Source: GCA-2786165 sp964625775
GTDB lineage: Bacteria > Pseudomonadota > Gammaproteobacteria > Legionellales > Legionellaceae
Assembly: GCA_964625775.1 (NCBI GenBank)
Contig: CAZVEH010000029.1
Span: forward strand, 1 to 30,995
Direction: 5' to 3'
Length of the DNA: 30,995 nt
Shown here: positions 14,014 to 21,272 of the stretch, in pieces
How the letters are laid out: every line of letters begins with the position of its first letter
Position numbering within the stretch: the first letter of the stretch is position 1
Translations under genes and position numbers: made by a program
The notes under the pieces: model-generated
The model's database searches: none
What the model saw: only the letters and a program-made list of their open reading frames with translations
Told to the model about the DNA's origin: nothing

Positions 14014-16404
14014 ATGTCAGTTGAAATTGAATTGCCACCAAGTGAAGAAATAGACCTATCCCATTTACCGGTATTGCCATTACGTGATGTGGTGGTATAC
14101 CCACATATGGTTATTCCGTTGTTTGTGGGTCGGCAAAAATCTATCAAAGCGCTAGAAGCGGCAATGCTTGAAAACAAGCGTATTGTTTTGGTGGCGCAAC
14201 GCAAATCAGTGGATGATGATCCAACACCTGAGGCTTTATTTGAATTCGGTACTATTTCAAGCCTATTGCAATTACTCAAGTTGCCCGACGGTACCGTTAA
14301 AGTTTTGGTGGAGGGCGAGCAACGAGCGAAAATCACCCGGTTTGCAGACCCTCAAGACCATGATTATATTGCAGCTGCTTTAGAGACGGTTGAAGAGACC
14401 AACACCGCATTTAAAGAACAAGAAGTTCAAATTATGATGCGCTCTTTGATGTCACAATTTGAACAATATATCAAATTAAACAAAAAAATTCCGCCGGAAG
14501 TTCTTGCTTCCTTATCCAGTATAGAGGAGCCTGGTCGTCTCACCGACAATATAGCAGCGCATCTGTCCCTTAAAGTAGAAGACAAACAGGCATTGCTTGA
14601 AGCATTAGATGTTGGTGTTCGTTTAGAGCGTTTGATGGCGCTGATTGAAAATGAAATTGATTTGTTGCAAGTTGAAAAACGTGTGCGAGGTCGTGTCAAA
14701 CGACAAATGGAAAAAAGCCAACGAGAATACTATCTCAATGAGCAAATCAAAGCGATTCAAAAAGAATTAGGTGAAATCGGTGAAGAAGGCAGTGAATTAG
14801 AGCAGCTTGAGCGCGCGATAGAAAAAGCGGGTATGCCCAAAGAAGCCCACGATAAAGCGCAATCAGAGTTGAAAAAGCTCAAGTTGATGCCCCCTATGTC
14901 TGCTGAAGCTACGGTGATACGCAGTTACTTAGATTGGATGTTGAGTGTTCCTTGGAAGAAGAGAAATCGTATTCAATTTGATCTGAGTAAAGCAGAAAAA
15001 ATGTTGGATAAAGATCATTACGGTTTAGACAAAGTCAAAGAACGCATCATCGAATATCTTGCTGTCCAGCAACGCGTCAAGCGCTTGAAAGGGCCCATTA
15101 TTTGTCTGGTGGGACCGCCAGGGGTCGGTAAAACATCTCTAGGGCAGTCTATAGCGAATGCTACAGGGCGTACTTTTATTCGTATCGCTTTGGGTGGCGT
15201 GCGTGATGAAGCTGAAATTCGTGGGCATCGACGTACCTATATCGGATCTATGCCCGGAAAAATTATTCAAAAACTGTGTAAAGCCGGAGTCAAGAACCCG
15301 CTGATCATGCTAGATGAAGTGGATAAAATGGCCATGGATTTTCGCGGCGATCCAGCAGCGGCACTGTTAGAAGTGTTGGATCCAGAGCAAAATCATACGT
15401 TTAACGATCATTATCTCGAAGTGAATTATGATTTGAGCGATGTGATGTTCATTGCCACTGCTAACTCCTTAGAAATACCAGCACCGTTATTAGATCGTAT
15501 GGAGGTGATTCGTCTCGCGGGGTATACCGAGGATGAAAAACTACATATTGCCAAAAACTATCTTGTGCCCAAGCAAATAAAATTGAATGGTTTAAAATCA
15601 AACGAATTTGATTTGGCCGATAGCGGTATTATGGAAATCATTCGATATTATACACGCGAAGCAGGTGTGCGGAATTTAGAGCGTGATATTGCTCATGTTT
15701 GCCGCAAAGTAGTCAAAGATATTCTCTCGTCTAAGCATTCTAAAAAAATCATGGTCACCTCGAAAAATATCGAAAAATATTTAGGGGTACACAAATACCG
15801 ATATGGTCTGGCTGAATCATTTGATCAAGTAGGGCAAGTCACCGGATTAGCCTGGACGAGTGTGGGTGGGGAGCTGTTGACGATAGAGGCTTCCATGATG
15901 CCTGGAAAAGGCAAAACCTTGCATACGGGGCAATTGGGCGAAGTGATGCAGGAATCTATTCATGCTGCCATGACTGTGGTGAGGGGACGCACCAAGCAAT
16001 TCGGTATTTCAGACGACTTTTATGAAAAATCCGATTTCCATATCCATGTTCCAGAAGGCGCTACGCCTAAAGATGGGCCCAGTGCAGGGATTGGAATGTG
16101 TACTGCGTTGGTCTCAGTCATTACCCACATTCCCGTGCGTTCGGATGTGGCTATGACTGGGGAAATTACCTTGCGAGGTCAAGTGTTACCTATAGGTGGT
16201 TTGAAGGAAAAACTATTGGCAGCGCATCGTGGTGGTATCAAACATGTGATTATTCCAGAAGAAAACCGCAAGGACTTGGCTGAAATCCCGCAAAATGTTT
16301 TGAAGAAAATTACCGTACATGCCGTCAATAGCATAGAACAAGTGCTGGAATTGGCTTTACAACGTAGTCCTTTGGTTGCGAATAATCCATTGGCGGTGGT
16401 ATAA
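14014..16404 (+). CDS. lon: ATP-dependent protease Lon
   Basis: 796 residues, E. coli Lon has 784. Cytosolic homohexamer that degrades misfolded and selected regulatory proteins. The N-terminal substrate-binding domain (~1-300) starts with LPVLPLRDVVVYPHMVIPL. The AAA+ module has Walker A GPPGVGKTS from residue 367 and Walker B NPLIMLDEVDKM. The protease domain has the nucleophile S690 in KDGPSAGIGMCTA and the lysine of the dyad in GGLKEK (729-734). GGGGCG precedes the ATG. Follows clpX by 48 bases and is followed by a strong terminator, so it ends this protein-quality-control run. Confidence 0.98.
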   Translation: MSVEIELPPSEEIDLSHLPVLPLRDVVVYPHMVIPLFVGRQKSIKALEAAMLENKRIVLVAQRKSVDDDPTPEALFEFGTISSLLQLLKLPDGTVKVLVEGEQRAKITRFADPQDHDYIAAALETVEETNTAFKEQEVQIMMRSLMSQFEQYIKLNKKIPPEVLASLSSIEEPGRLTDNIAAHLSLKVEDKQALLEALDVGVRLERLMALIENEIDLLQVEKRVRGRVKRQMEKSQREYYLNEQIKAIQKELGEIGEEGSELEQLERAIEKAGMPKEAHDKAQSELKKLKLMPPMSAEATVIRSYLDWMLSVPWKKRNRIQFDLSKAEKMLDKDHYGLDKVKERIIEYLAVQQRVKRLKGPIICLVGPPGVGKTSLGQSIANATGRTFIRIALGGVRDEAEIRGHRRTYIGSMPGKIIQKLCKAGVKNPLIMLDEVDKMAMDFRGDPAAALLEVLDPEQNHTFNDHYLEVNYDLSDVMFIATANSLEIPAPLLDRMEVIRLAGYTEDEKLHIAKNYLVPKQIKLNGLKSNEFDLADSGIMEIIRYYTREAGVRNLERDIAHVCRKVVKDILSSKHSKKIMVTSKNIEKYLGVHKYRYGLAESFDQVGQVTGLAWTSVGGELLTIEASMMPGKGKTLHTGQLGEVMQESIHAAMTVVRGRTKQFGISDDFYEKSDFHIHVPEGATPKDGPSAGIGMCTALVSVITHIPVRSDVAMTGEITLRGQVLPIGGLKEKLLAAHRGGIKHVIIPEENRKDLAEIPQNVLKKITVHAVNSIEQVLELALQRSPLVANNPLAVV

Positions 16405-16415
16405 AACAAAAAATG

Positions 16416-16462
16416 AAAAACGTTATTTTCCCGGGATAAATTGGGAAAATAACGTTTTTTTA
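16416..16462 (+). terminator. Rho-independent terminator after lon
   Basis: aaaaacgttattttccc (16416-16432) and gggaaaataacgttttt (16443-16459) form a perfect 17-bp stem with a ten-base loop, ending in a T-run. Starts 12 bases after the lon stop. The A-run on its left would let it work in both directions. Confidence 0.92.
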
Positions 16463-16654
16463 TTGTCTATGTGATCAATGTTTCGACTTTATTTCAGAAA
16501 TATGAAAATAATTTCAAAATAAGGATTTACATGGCGGCTAATAAAGCGTATATTGCGCTCCGTCATGCAGTGACGATATCGTTTTTTTAAGAAAGATAAC
16601 GACTGTGATATTGTAGTTTGACGCGAGTAGTGAGATCTGGTTTAATCAATTCAG

Positions 16655-16672
16655 ATCAGCAAGTTTGCTGAT
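16655..16672. promoter_or_regulatory. 18-bp palindrome on the hupB promoter, candidate operator
   Basis: atcagcaa-gt-ttgctgat is a perfect 8-bp inverted repeat with a two-base centre. It covers the position where the -35 of the hupB promoter should be and overlaps a second inverted repeat on its left. Symmetry and position suggest a binding site for a dimeric regulator; no known consensus is recognised. Confidence 0.45.
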
Positions 16673-16691
16673 ATCGATTTTGGTGTATAAT
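16663..16691 (+). promoter_or_regulatory. hupB promoter
   Basis: A consensus TATAAT at 16686-16691 with only a weak -35 (gtttgc, 17-base spacer). The poor -35 lies within the palindrome, so an activator or repressor may set its strength. Confidence 0.55.
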
Positions 16692-16792
16692 GCAAACAAA
16701 AACGATCTCGCAGACCAAAACAATGGTAGTATTGGATTGGTACGTGAAAGTAAGCAAACTGACAATGGATGACTAACTACAAAGGGGAAAAA

Positions 16793-17071
16793 ATGAATAA
16801 AAGTGAATTAGTGGAAGCCATTGCACACGGTGCAGGGATTACTAAAATATCAGCAAGCAAAATTGTTGAAGTATTTACTAACACGATTATGCATGCCTTA
16901 CAGAAAGGTGAGCAAGTAGTTATACCTGGCTTTGGTTCTTTCGTCACATCTGTTCGTTCTGCTAGAACAGGTCGTAATCCACAAACAGGTCAAACAATTC
17001 AAATCAAAGCATCAAGAATTGCCAAATTTAAAGCAGGTAAGAAATTGAAGGATGCTGTTTCCGAAAAATAA
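16793..17071 (+). CDS. hupB: DNA-binding protein HU-beta
   Basis: 92 residues, the normal HU size. Small basic dimer that bends and compacts DNA. MNKSELVEAIAHGAGI, the GFGSF hinge, the beta-arm segment RSARTGRNPQTGQTIQI with the arm-tip proline in GRNPQTG, and the basic end FKAGKKLKDAV are diagnostic. The ATG at 16793 has AAGGGG upstream; eight extra in-frame codons before it are rejected. Position between lon and ppiD is the conserved gammaproteobacterial one and favours HU-beta over HU-alpha or IHF. Its stop is six bases before tRNA-Val, so one transcript carries both mRNA and tRNAs. Confidence 0.96.
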   Translation: MNKSELVEAIAHGAGITKISASKIVEVFTNTIMHALQKGEQVVIPGFGSFVTSVRSARTGRNPQTGQTIQIKASRIAKFKAGKKLKDAVSEK

Positions 17072-17077
17072 GTTTTC

Positions 17078-17153
17078 GGGTGCTTAGCTCAGCTGGGAGA
17101 GCATCGCCCTTACAAGGCGAGGGTCGCAGGTTCGATCCCTGCAGCACCCACCA
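17078..17153 (+). tRNA. tRNA-Val (TAC)
   Basis: 76 nt with encoded CCA. Acceptor GGGTGCT pairs with AGCACCC. The anticodon arm TCGCC-CTTACAA-GGCGA carries TAC at 17111-17113. It begins six bases after the hupB stop, with no promoter in between, so it must be cut from the hupB transcript. Confidence 0.97.
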
Positions 17154-17159
17154 AGAATT

Positions 17160-17236
17160 GGAGTGGTAGTTCAGTTGGTTAGAATACCGGCCTGTCACGC
17201 CGGGGGTCGCGGGTTCGAGCCCCGTCCACTCCGCCA
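17160..17236 (+). tRNA. tRNA-Asp (GTC)
   Basis: 77 nt with encoded CCA. Acceptor GGAGTGG pairs with CCACTCC. The anticodon arm CCGGC-CTGTCAC-GCCGG has GTC at 17194-17196. Six bases after tRNA-Val and directly before a terminator. Confidence 0.97.
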
Positions 17237-17240
17237 TCGT

Positions 17241-17267
17241 AATGCGCCTAATAGGCGCATTTTTTTT
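17241..17267 (+). terminator. Rho-independent terminator of the hupB-tRNA transcript
   Basis: aatgcgcc-taata-ggcgcatt, an 8-bp GC-rich stem with a five-base loop, runs into eight consecutive Ts. It starts five bases after tRNA-Asp. Confidence 0.93.
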
Positions 17268-17370
17268 ATCATTCAATCTACTTTTACCGACCAGAATATG
17301 GTATTTTATGTGACTTGGTCTAAGTGACCTTTATTAAGTCTCATAGCAATGTTTTGGATGGAATTGACGA

Positions 17371-19221
17371 ATGCTTCAGAAGTTAAATGAGCGTATTCAG
17401 GGCGCGGTAGCCTGGATTATTGTGATATTGGTTACCATAACCTTCACGTTATTTGGATTGGATTATTATTTACAGTCACGCCACGAGTCTGTAGCGAAAG
17501 CGAAGGTGAACGGCCAATCTATTTCCAAGCAAGATTATGAACTCAATTATCGACGTTTGAGTCAGACGCAGGAGCCAGATACTTTAACCCCGGCTAATGA
17601 GCGAGCGCTGAAACAGCAAGTCTTGTCCGAAATGATTGCCAACACGGTACGGGTGAGCTCTGCTAAAGCTCAAGGATTTGAGGTCACAGCCCATCAAGCT
17701 GCTGCAGCAATCGTACACATCCCTCAATTTCAAGAAGATGGTCATTTTTCTACATCGCGATATACTCAAGCCTTGAGTAACGCGTTCTTTACTCCGCAAA
17801 CATTTGAGCAGGAAGTACGTCAGGGTATGCTCTTGAATCAGCAGCGATTTGCTTTGATTGGATCGGCCTTTGTGTTGCCGACGGAACTGAGTCAATTCAT
17901 CAAATTATCTATGCAGACCCGTGACTATCATTATGCTTTGGTGAAGGCAGAAGCATTTATGCCAAAGATAACTGTTTCCGAGCAAGAGCTGCAACAGTAC
18001 TATAATACGCATAAAAACCAGTTTTTATCTAAAGAACAAGTGAGCATTGATTACATTCGTTTATCTCTAGCAGAGCTTAAAAAAACGGTGTCTTTGTCTT
18101 CGGAACAGGTATTGCGATATTACGAAGAAAATAAAGCGAATTATTTGACACCTGCTCAGTGGCAAATGTCTTATGTGCGTTTCCCTATTGAGGAAGCTTC
18201 TACAACGGACGAAGCCCAGGTGAAGCAAGAAGCTGACAAACTGTACGATGCTGCATTGGCAACGCCCCATGAATTTGAAGCATTTGCTAAAGAAGCTGTG
18301 ATTCAACATCATGCGGTTTCTGGTGTTTTACCGACTGTGATTGCAGGGCAGTCTGAATGGGACCCTTATGTCGTGAATCTAACGAAGCCAGGGCAAGTGT
18401 CACAACCGATTCGTACCAAACAAGGTTATGAGGTTTTACAGCTAAAAAGTTATCAAGCAGCAGGCATACAGTCCTTTGAAGACGTGAAAGAACTGATAGC
18501 CGAACAATTGACTCAGGAAGCTGCTCAGAAACTATATGCTGAATTCGAAGATCGCTTGTCTGAACTTAGTTATCAAAATCCCGATTCTTTGGAACCCGTT
18601 GCAAAGGCTTTAGATGTACCGGTGCATCACTCTGCTTTGTTTTCTGCTGATGATCGAGGACAGGATGAGTTGACCCAGCAAAAATTGATTGTTCAAACAG
18701 CATTTAGCCATGATGTTTTAGAATTTGGTAACAACAGTGAGCCATTGCAAATAGATGCAGACACTTTGGTGGTGCTACGTGTTCATCAGCATATCCCGGC
18801 TGCGTTACAACCCTTCAATCAGGTTCAGTCAGTGATTCATAAAGAGTTATTGAAACAAAAATCGGTTCAAGCGGCCCTAGCGTATGGGGAAAACATGGTA
18901 ACTAAAGCACCCACAGCACTCCCTAGTGACGTGCATTGGAACTACCTGACTGCTATGACGCGTGATTCTGATGCAACTGATCCGCAGGTTAACGAGCTGG
19001 CTTTTTCTATTGCGAGCGTCAATGGTTATGCGGGTCGCACAGTAAGCAATGGTGATTTTGCGGTGGTTCGATTGGCTAAGATGGCAGAAGGAAAAATGGA
19101 TTGGTCTGATAAGGAACAAGTGGCTAATATCAAACAGCAGCTGGAAGCCAATTATGGGTTGATGGATTATGATTTATATATTTCACAACTGATGTCACAA
19201 GCCACGGTCGTAAAGTACTAA
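17371..19221 (+). CDS. ppiD: Periplasmic folding chaperone PpiD (SurA/parvulin-like)
   Basis: 616 residues, E. coli PpiD has 623. Inner-membrane-anchored periplasmic chaperone associated with the SecYEG translocon. A single membrane helix at about residues 12-34 is followed by a large periplasmic part: a SurA-N-like helical domain with VNGQSISKQDYELNYRR, a parvulin-like domain (~225-375, ending QPIRTKQGYEVLQLKSYQ) and a C-terminal helical region. Family members often have a catalytically weak parvulin domain. The opening MLQKLNERIQGAVAWIIVILV is typical of PpiD. Gene position after hupB is conserved. The ribosome site is modest (GGA about ten bases before the ATG). Confidence 0.93.
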   Translation: MLQKLNERIQGAVAWIIVILVTITFTLFGLDYYLQSRHESVAKAKVNGQSISKQDYELNYRRLSQTQEPDTLTPANERALKQQVLSEMIANTVRVSSAKAQGFEVTAHQAAAAIVHIPQFQEDGHFSTSRYTQALSNAFFTPQTFEQEVRQGMLLNQQRFALIGSAFVLPTELSQFIKLSMQTRDYHYALVKAEAFMPKITVSEQELQQYYNTHKNQFLSKEQVSIDYIRLSLAELKKTVSLSSEQVLRYYEENKANYLTPAQWQMSYVRFPIEEASTTDEAQVKQEADKLYDAALATPHEFEAFAKEAVIQHHAVSGVLPTVIAGQSEWDPYVVNLTKPGQVSQPIRTKQGYEVLQLKSYQAAGIQSFEDVKELIAEQLTQEAAQKLYAEFEDRLSELSYQNPDSLEPVAKALDVPVHHSALFSADDRGQDELTQQKLIVQTAFSHDVLEFGNNSEPLQIDADTLVVLRVHQHIPAALQPFNQVQSVIHKELLKQKSVQAALAYGENMVTKAPTALPSDVHWNYLTAMTRDSDATDPQVNELAFSIASVNGYAGRTVSNGDFAVVRLAKMAEGKMDWSDKEQVANIKQQLEANYGLMDYDLYISQLMSQATVVKY

Positions 19222-19604
19222 GCAGGGCAGCTGCATTTAAATTTTGAGCATTGCTTGTTATAAAACTCGTCTTTGCCAGCGATAGCGAAGCTGATCCAGC
19301 TCCATGCCACATTGGATATACTATCGTGCGCAACGACGGAATTTAGGTTTGTTTATAATAAGAGGCTCTGATATTAAGCGTCCTCAGGTAGCCGCGAGTA
19401 GCCTTGACTTGCTGTGATGTGCTTTCATCAAGGATAACTTCCATGCAAACCTTAAGGCATCTTTATCCCCGGGTATCTGCTCATCCTACCAGAACCGTTC
19501 GGCCTGAGGAGGATGCGGAGCATCCGTCTCAAAGGCTTGCTTTCAAAATGTATCACCCTTAGAGACGCGGCAAAAGCGGCTCCTCAGCGCGAACGGATAA
19601 GTAG
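19222..19604. other. 383-bp non-coding region after ppiD
   Basis: No gene recognised. From the left: a stretch with no structure I can name; a TATAAT (19354-19359) lacking a -35; an inverted repeat CCTTGA (19402-19407) / TCAAGG (19428-19433) with a 20-base loop; and an inverted pair of a dispersed repeat at 19495-19596. A small RNA could be hidden between 19354 and 19490, but evidence is thin. The two flanking genes (ppiD and the 519-residue protein) converge here. Confidence 0.5.
19495..19596. repeat. Inverted pair of a dispersed repeat (CCGTTCG..CTGAGGAG..CGTCTC)
   Basis: Copy 1 (19495-19530, +) reads ccgttcggcctgaggag, a short hairpin ggatgc-gga-gcatcc, then gtctc. Copy 2 (19562-19596) is in the opposite orientation, reading on the minus strand ccgttcgcgctgaggag, a different middle, then cgtctc. 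About 31 bases separate them. I recall very similar sequences scattered between genes in many bacterial genomes. The pair could fold into a large hairpin between the two convergent genes and act as a terminator. Confidence 0.65.
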
Positions 19605-21164
19605 TTAGATCCGCATCCCTGGAATGTTTGTTTCCATTGCAGGTTTATTTAAGATGTCTTCAATGCGATCGTCGATACCTTGTACGTGACGATTTAACTC
19701 TTTTTTAGACTCTTTTGAGACCGCAGCACGCTCTTGGTCCCAAGTGCCTGCTTTTATTTTAGCTCGATTTGGCGCATTGCCCAGTCTACCCTGGATTTCT
19801 TTTGCGGTTTTGTTGTCAATCGATTGATCTTCTTTTTCACTACATTTGACATTGAATTTGATTTTATCATCTGGAAAGCCTGCCAAATGAGCAGCATAAT
19901 AGAATTCTTCCATGATTTTCTGTCTTAATTTGGGATCATGTATGGTGAGTGTTAGTGTGATCTCGGTTTTTCCTTGCCGTTTGATTTCATCAACCATCAG
20001 CATCAGATCTGAACCTAATAATCTGTCTTGGTAGTGATAATAAAAAGACCAGCTAGATGGGAATTTGATGCTAACGCTACCGTTGCCATCATGTGATAGA
20101 CGCAGTCCAGAAGGTGTATAAAGCTCAGCTTTATTATTCATCAAATACTCACCATAATGTCTCCATGACTCCAGGGAGAGCCAGGCGTTTGAGCGCTCTG
20201 GTTTTTCATCACGCACGTAATCTTCAAAGGCGAGACTACGGTATTTCTTGCCTTGATTACTGCCAGCGGGACCTGCACTCATGCCCAAACTGGCTTCAAC
20301 AACTTCTTTAGATTTGGTTTTTTCGGAAAAAATGACAAAATGGATTAATTCCAACTCGGCTTTTTGGGTTTCCTCTTCCAACACAGATTTCAAACCTGGG
20401 GTGCCTTGCTCGCCTTTTTTAGCAGCAGGTACGCCAGTTTCAAAATCAGATTTAATTGCTTGCTCAGCTTTGTCATAAGATTCATTGACGGTTTTTATTA
20501 AATCTTGTTCAATTTTATTGAGCTCGGATACGGGGAGGATGTCATTATCTGTTCGAGCTGTAGCGATGTTTTCTTTGATGAGCTTTAAATCACTTTCTCT
20601 TTTTCTTTTTAATTCATCAAAAAGCACTTTGTACTGATCAGTGATGTAGGCAACAATGGCTCGTGGATCATCGACTTCATCATTTTCCAGAAATTCATGT
20701 AATACTTCAAGGCGTTTTTTCACTTCGGACAAGTCAAAATTATAGACTCGTGATGTCGCTAAACTGTTTTCAAGTGCTTTGATCTTTTGTAATTTTTCTC
20801 GAGCATCCTCTTTATCGCCTGCAGTGCTTCCAATTAAGATGGATTCCATTTTTTGTTTAGCGCTTTCAAATCCAGTGCTAGAGTGCCTTAACCCATTCAA
20901 ATGAGTTGTTAGGGAGCCGATACATTTTTTGACGGGGGCAACCAATCCTTTGGTTTTAATACCAGCCACATTATCACTCAGAATTTTTGCACGCGCTTTG
21001 GGAGAATGAAATTGATCAATTGAGGTGTCCACTTGTCTGGATAAAAGATCGAATCCGACTGCCTCCATACCATAAGCAGCGAGCAGATAAGCGTTACTGA
21101 AAACTGTGTTGGGTGTTTTGGCAATCGTTAAACGATCTTTGAAGCTTTTGTATTTTGTAGTCAT
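19605..21164 (-). CDS. Large coiled-coil protein of unknown function
   Basis: 519 residues; not recognised. No signal peptide or membrane helix. Residues ~100-270 are highly charged and helical, probably coiled coil. Residues ~300-440 look globular, with aromatic-rich WLSLESWRHYGEYL and SSWSFYYHYQDRLLG followed by a beta-rich TEITLTLTIHD. The C-terminal ~80 residues are again charged and polar, ending ETNIPGMRI. The start ATG at 21164 has a weak ribosome site but follows an extended -10 promoter by about 34 bases. A long, soluble, lineage-specific coiled-coil protein in a Legionellales-like genome could be a secreted effector. That is a guess from style, as no eukaryotic-like domain is visible. 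Confidence 0.75.
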   Translation of the reverse strand: MTTKYKSFKDRLTIAKTPNTVFSNAYLLAAYGMEAVGFDLLSRQVDTSIDQFHSPKARAKILSDNVAGIKTKGLVAPVKKCIGSLTTHLNGLRHSSTGFESAKQKMESILIGSTAGDKEDAREKLQKIKALENSLATSRVYNFDLSEVKKRLEVLHEFLENDEVDDPRAIVAYITDQYKVLFDELKRKRESDLKLIKENIATARTDNDILPVSELNKIEQDLIKTVNESYDKAEQAIKSDFETGVPAAKKGEQGTPGLKSVLEEETQKAELELIHFVIFSEKTKSKEVVEASLGMSAGPAGSNQGKKYRSLAFEDYVRDEKPERSNAWLSLESWRHYGEYLMNNKAELYTPSGLRLSHDGNGSVSIKFPSSWSFYYHYQDRLLGSDLMLMVDEIKRQGKTEITLTLTIHDPKLRQKIMEEFYYAAHLAGFPDDKIKFNVKCSEKEDQSIDNKTAKEIQGRLGNAPNRAKIKAGTWDQERAAVSKESKKELNRHVQGIDDRIEDILNKPAMETNIPGMRI

Positions 21165-21197
21165 AATAGTCTAATAATGAAATACAAGTTGTGTGTT

Positions 21198-21206
21198 ATT
21201 ATAGCA
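21198..21206 (-). promoter_or_regulatory. Extended -10 promoter for the 519-residue protein gene
   Basis: The minus strand reads TGCTATAAT, an extended -10 that does not need a good -35. Predicted start near 21190 gives a leader of about 25 bases. Confidence 0.5.
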
Positions 21207-21272
21207 CAAAATAAATACAATAGATATCCTTTATCTTTATCAAGTATCATATATTAAAGGATTTAAGGTGCG

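Larger units (their letters stand above)
16463..16792 (+). other. 330-bp region upstream of hupB: promoter and palindromes, no gene
   Basis: No credible open frame in either direction. The right half holds the hupB promoter (TATAAT at 16686-16691) and two nested inverted repeats: GATCTG (16634-16639) with CAGATC (16652-16657), and an 18-bp palindrome (16655-16672). The left half is AT-rich. It includes cgatatcg followed by seven Ts (near 16574-16588), which could be a weak terminator of a small RNA, but I cannot support one. A long leader (~95 bases) for hupB follows the promoter. Confidence 0.5.

Noticed and set aside
16560..16590. cgatatcg followed by a T-run as a small-RNA terminator
   Set aside because: The stem is only four base pairs and no promoter or conserved structure precedes it.
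17028..17276. Minus-strand open frame with WTGLEPATPGVTG and GSNLRPSPCKGDALPAELS
   Set aside because: Antisense to tRNA-Asp and tRNA-Val; same artefact.
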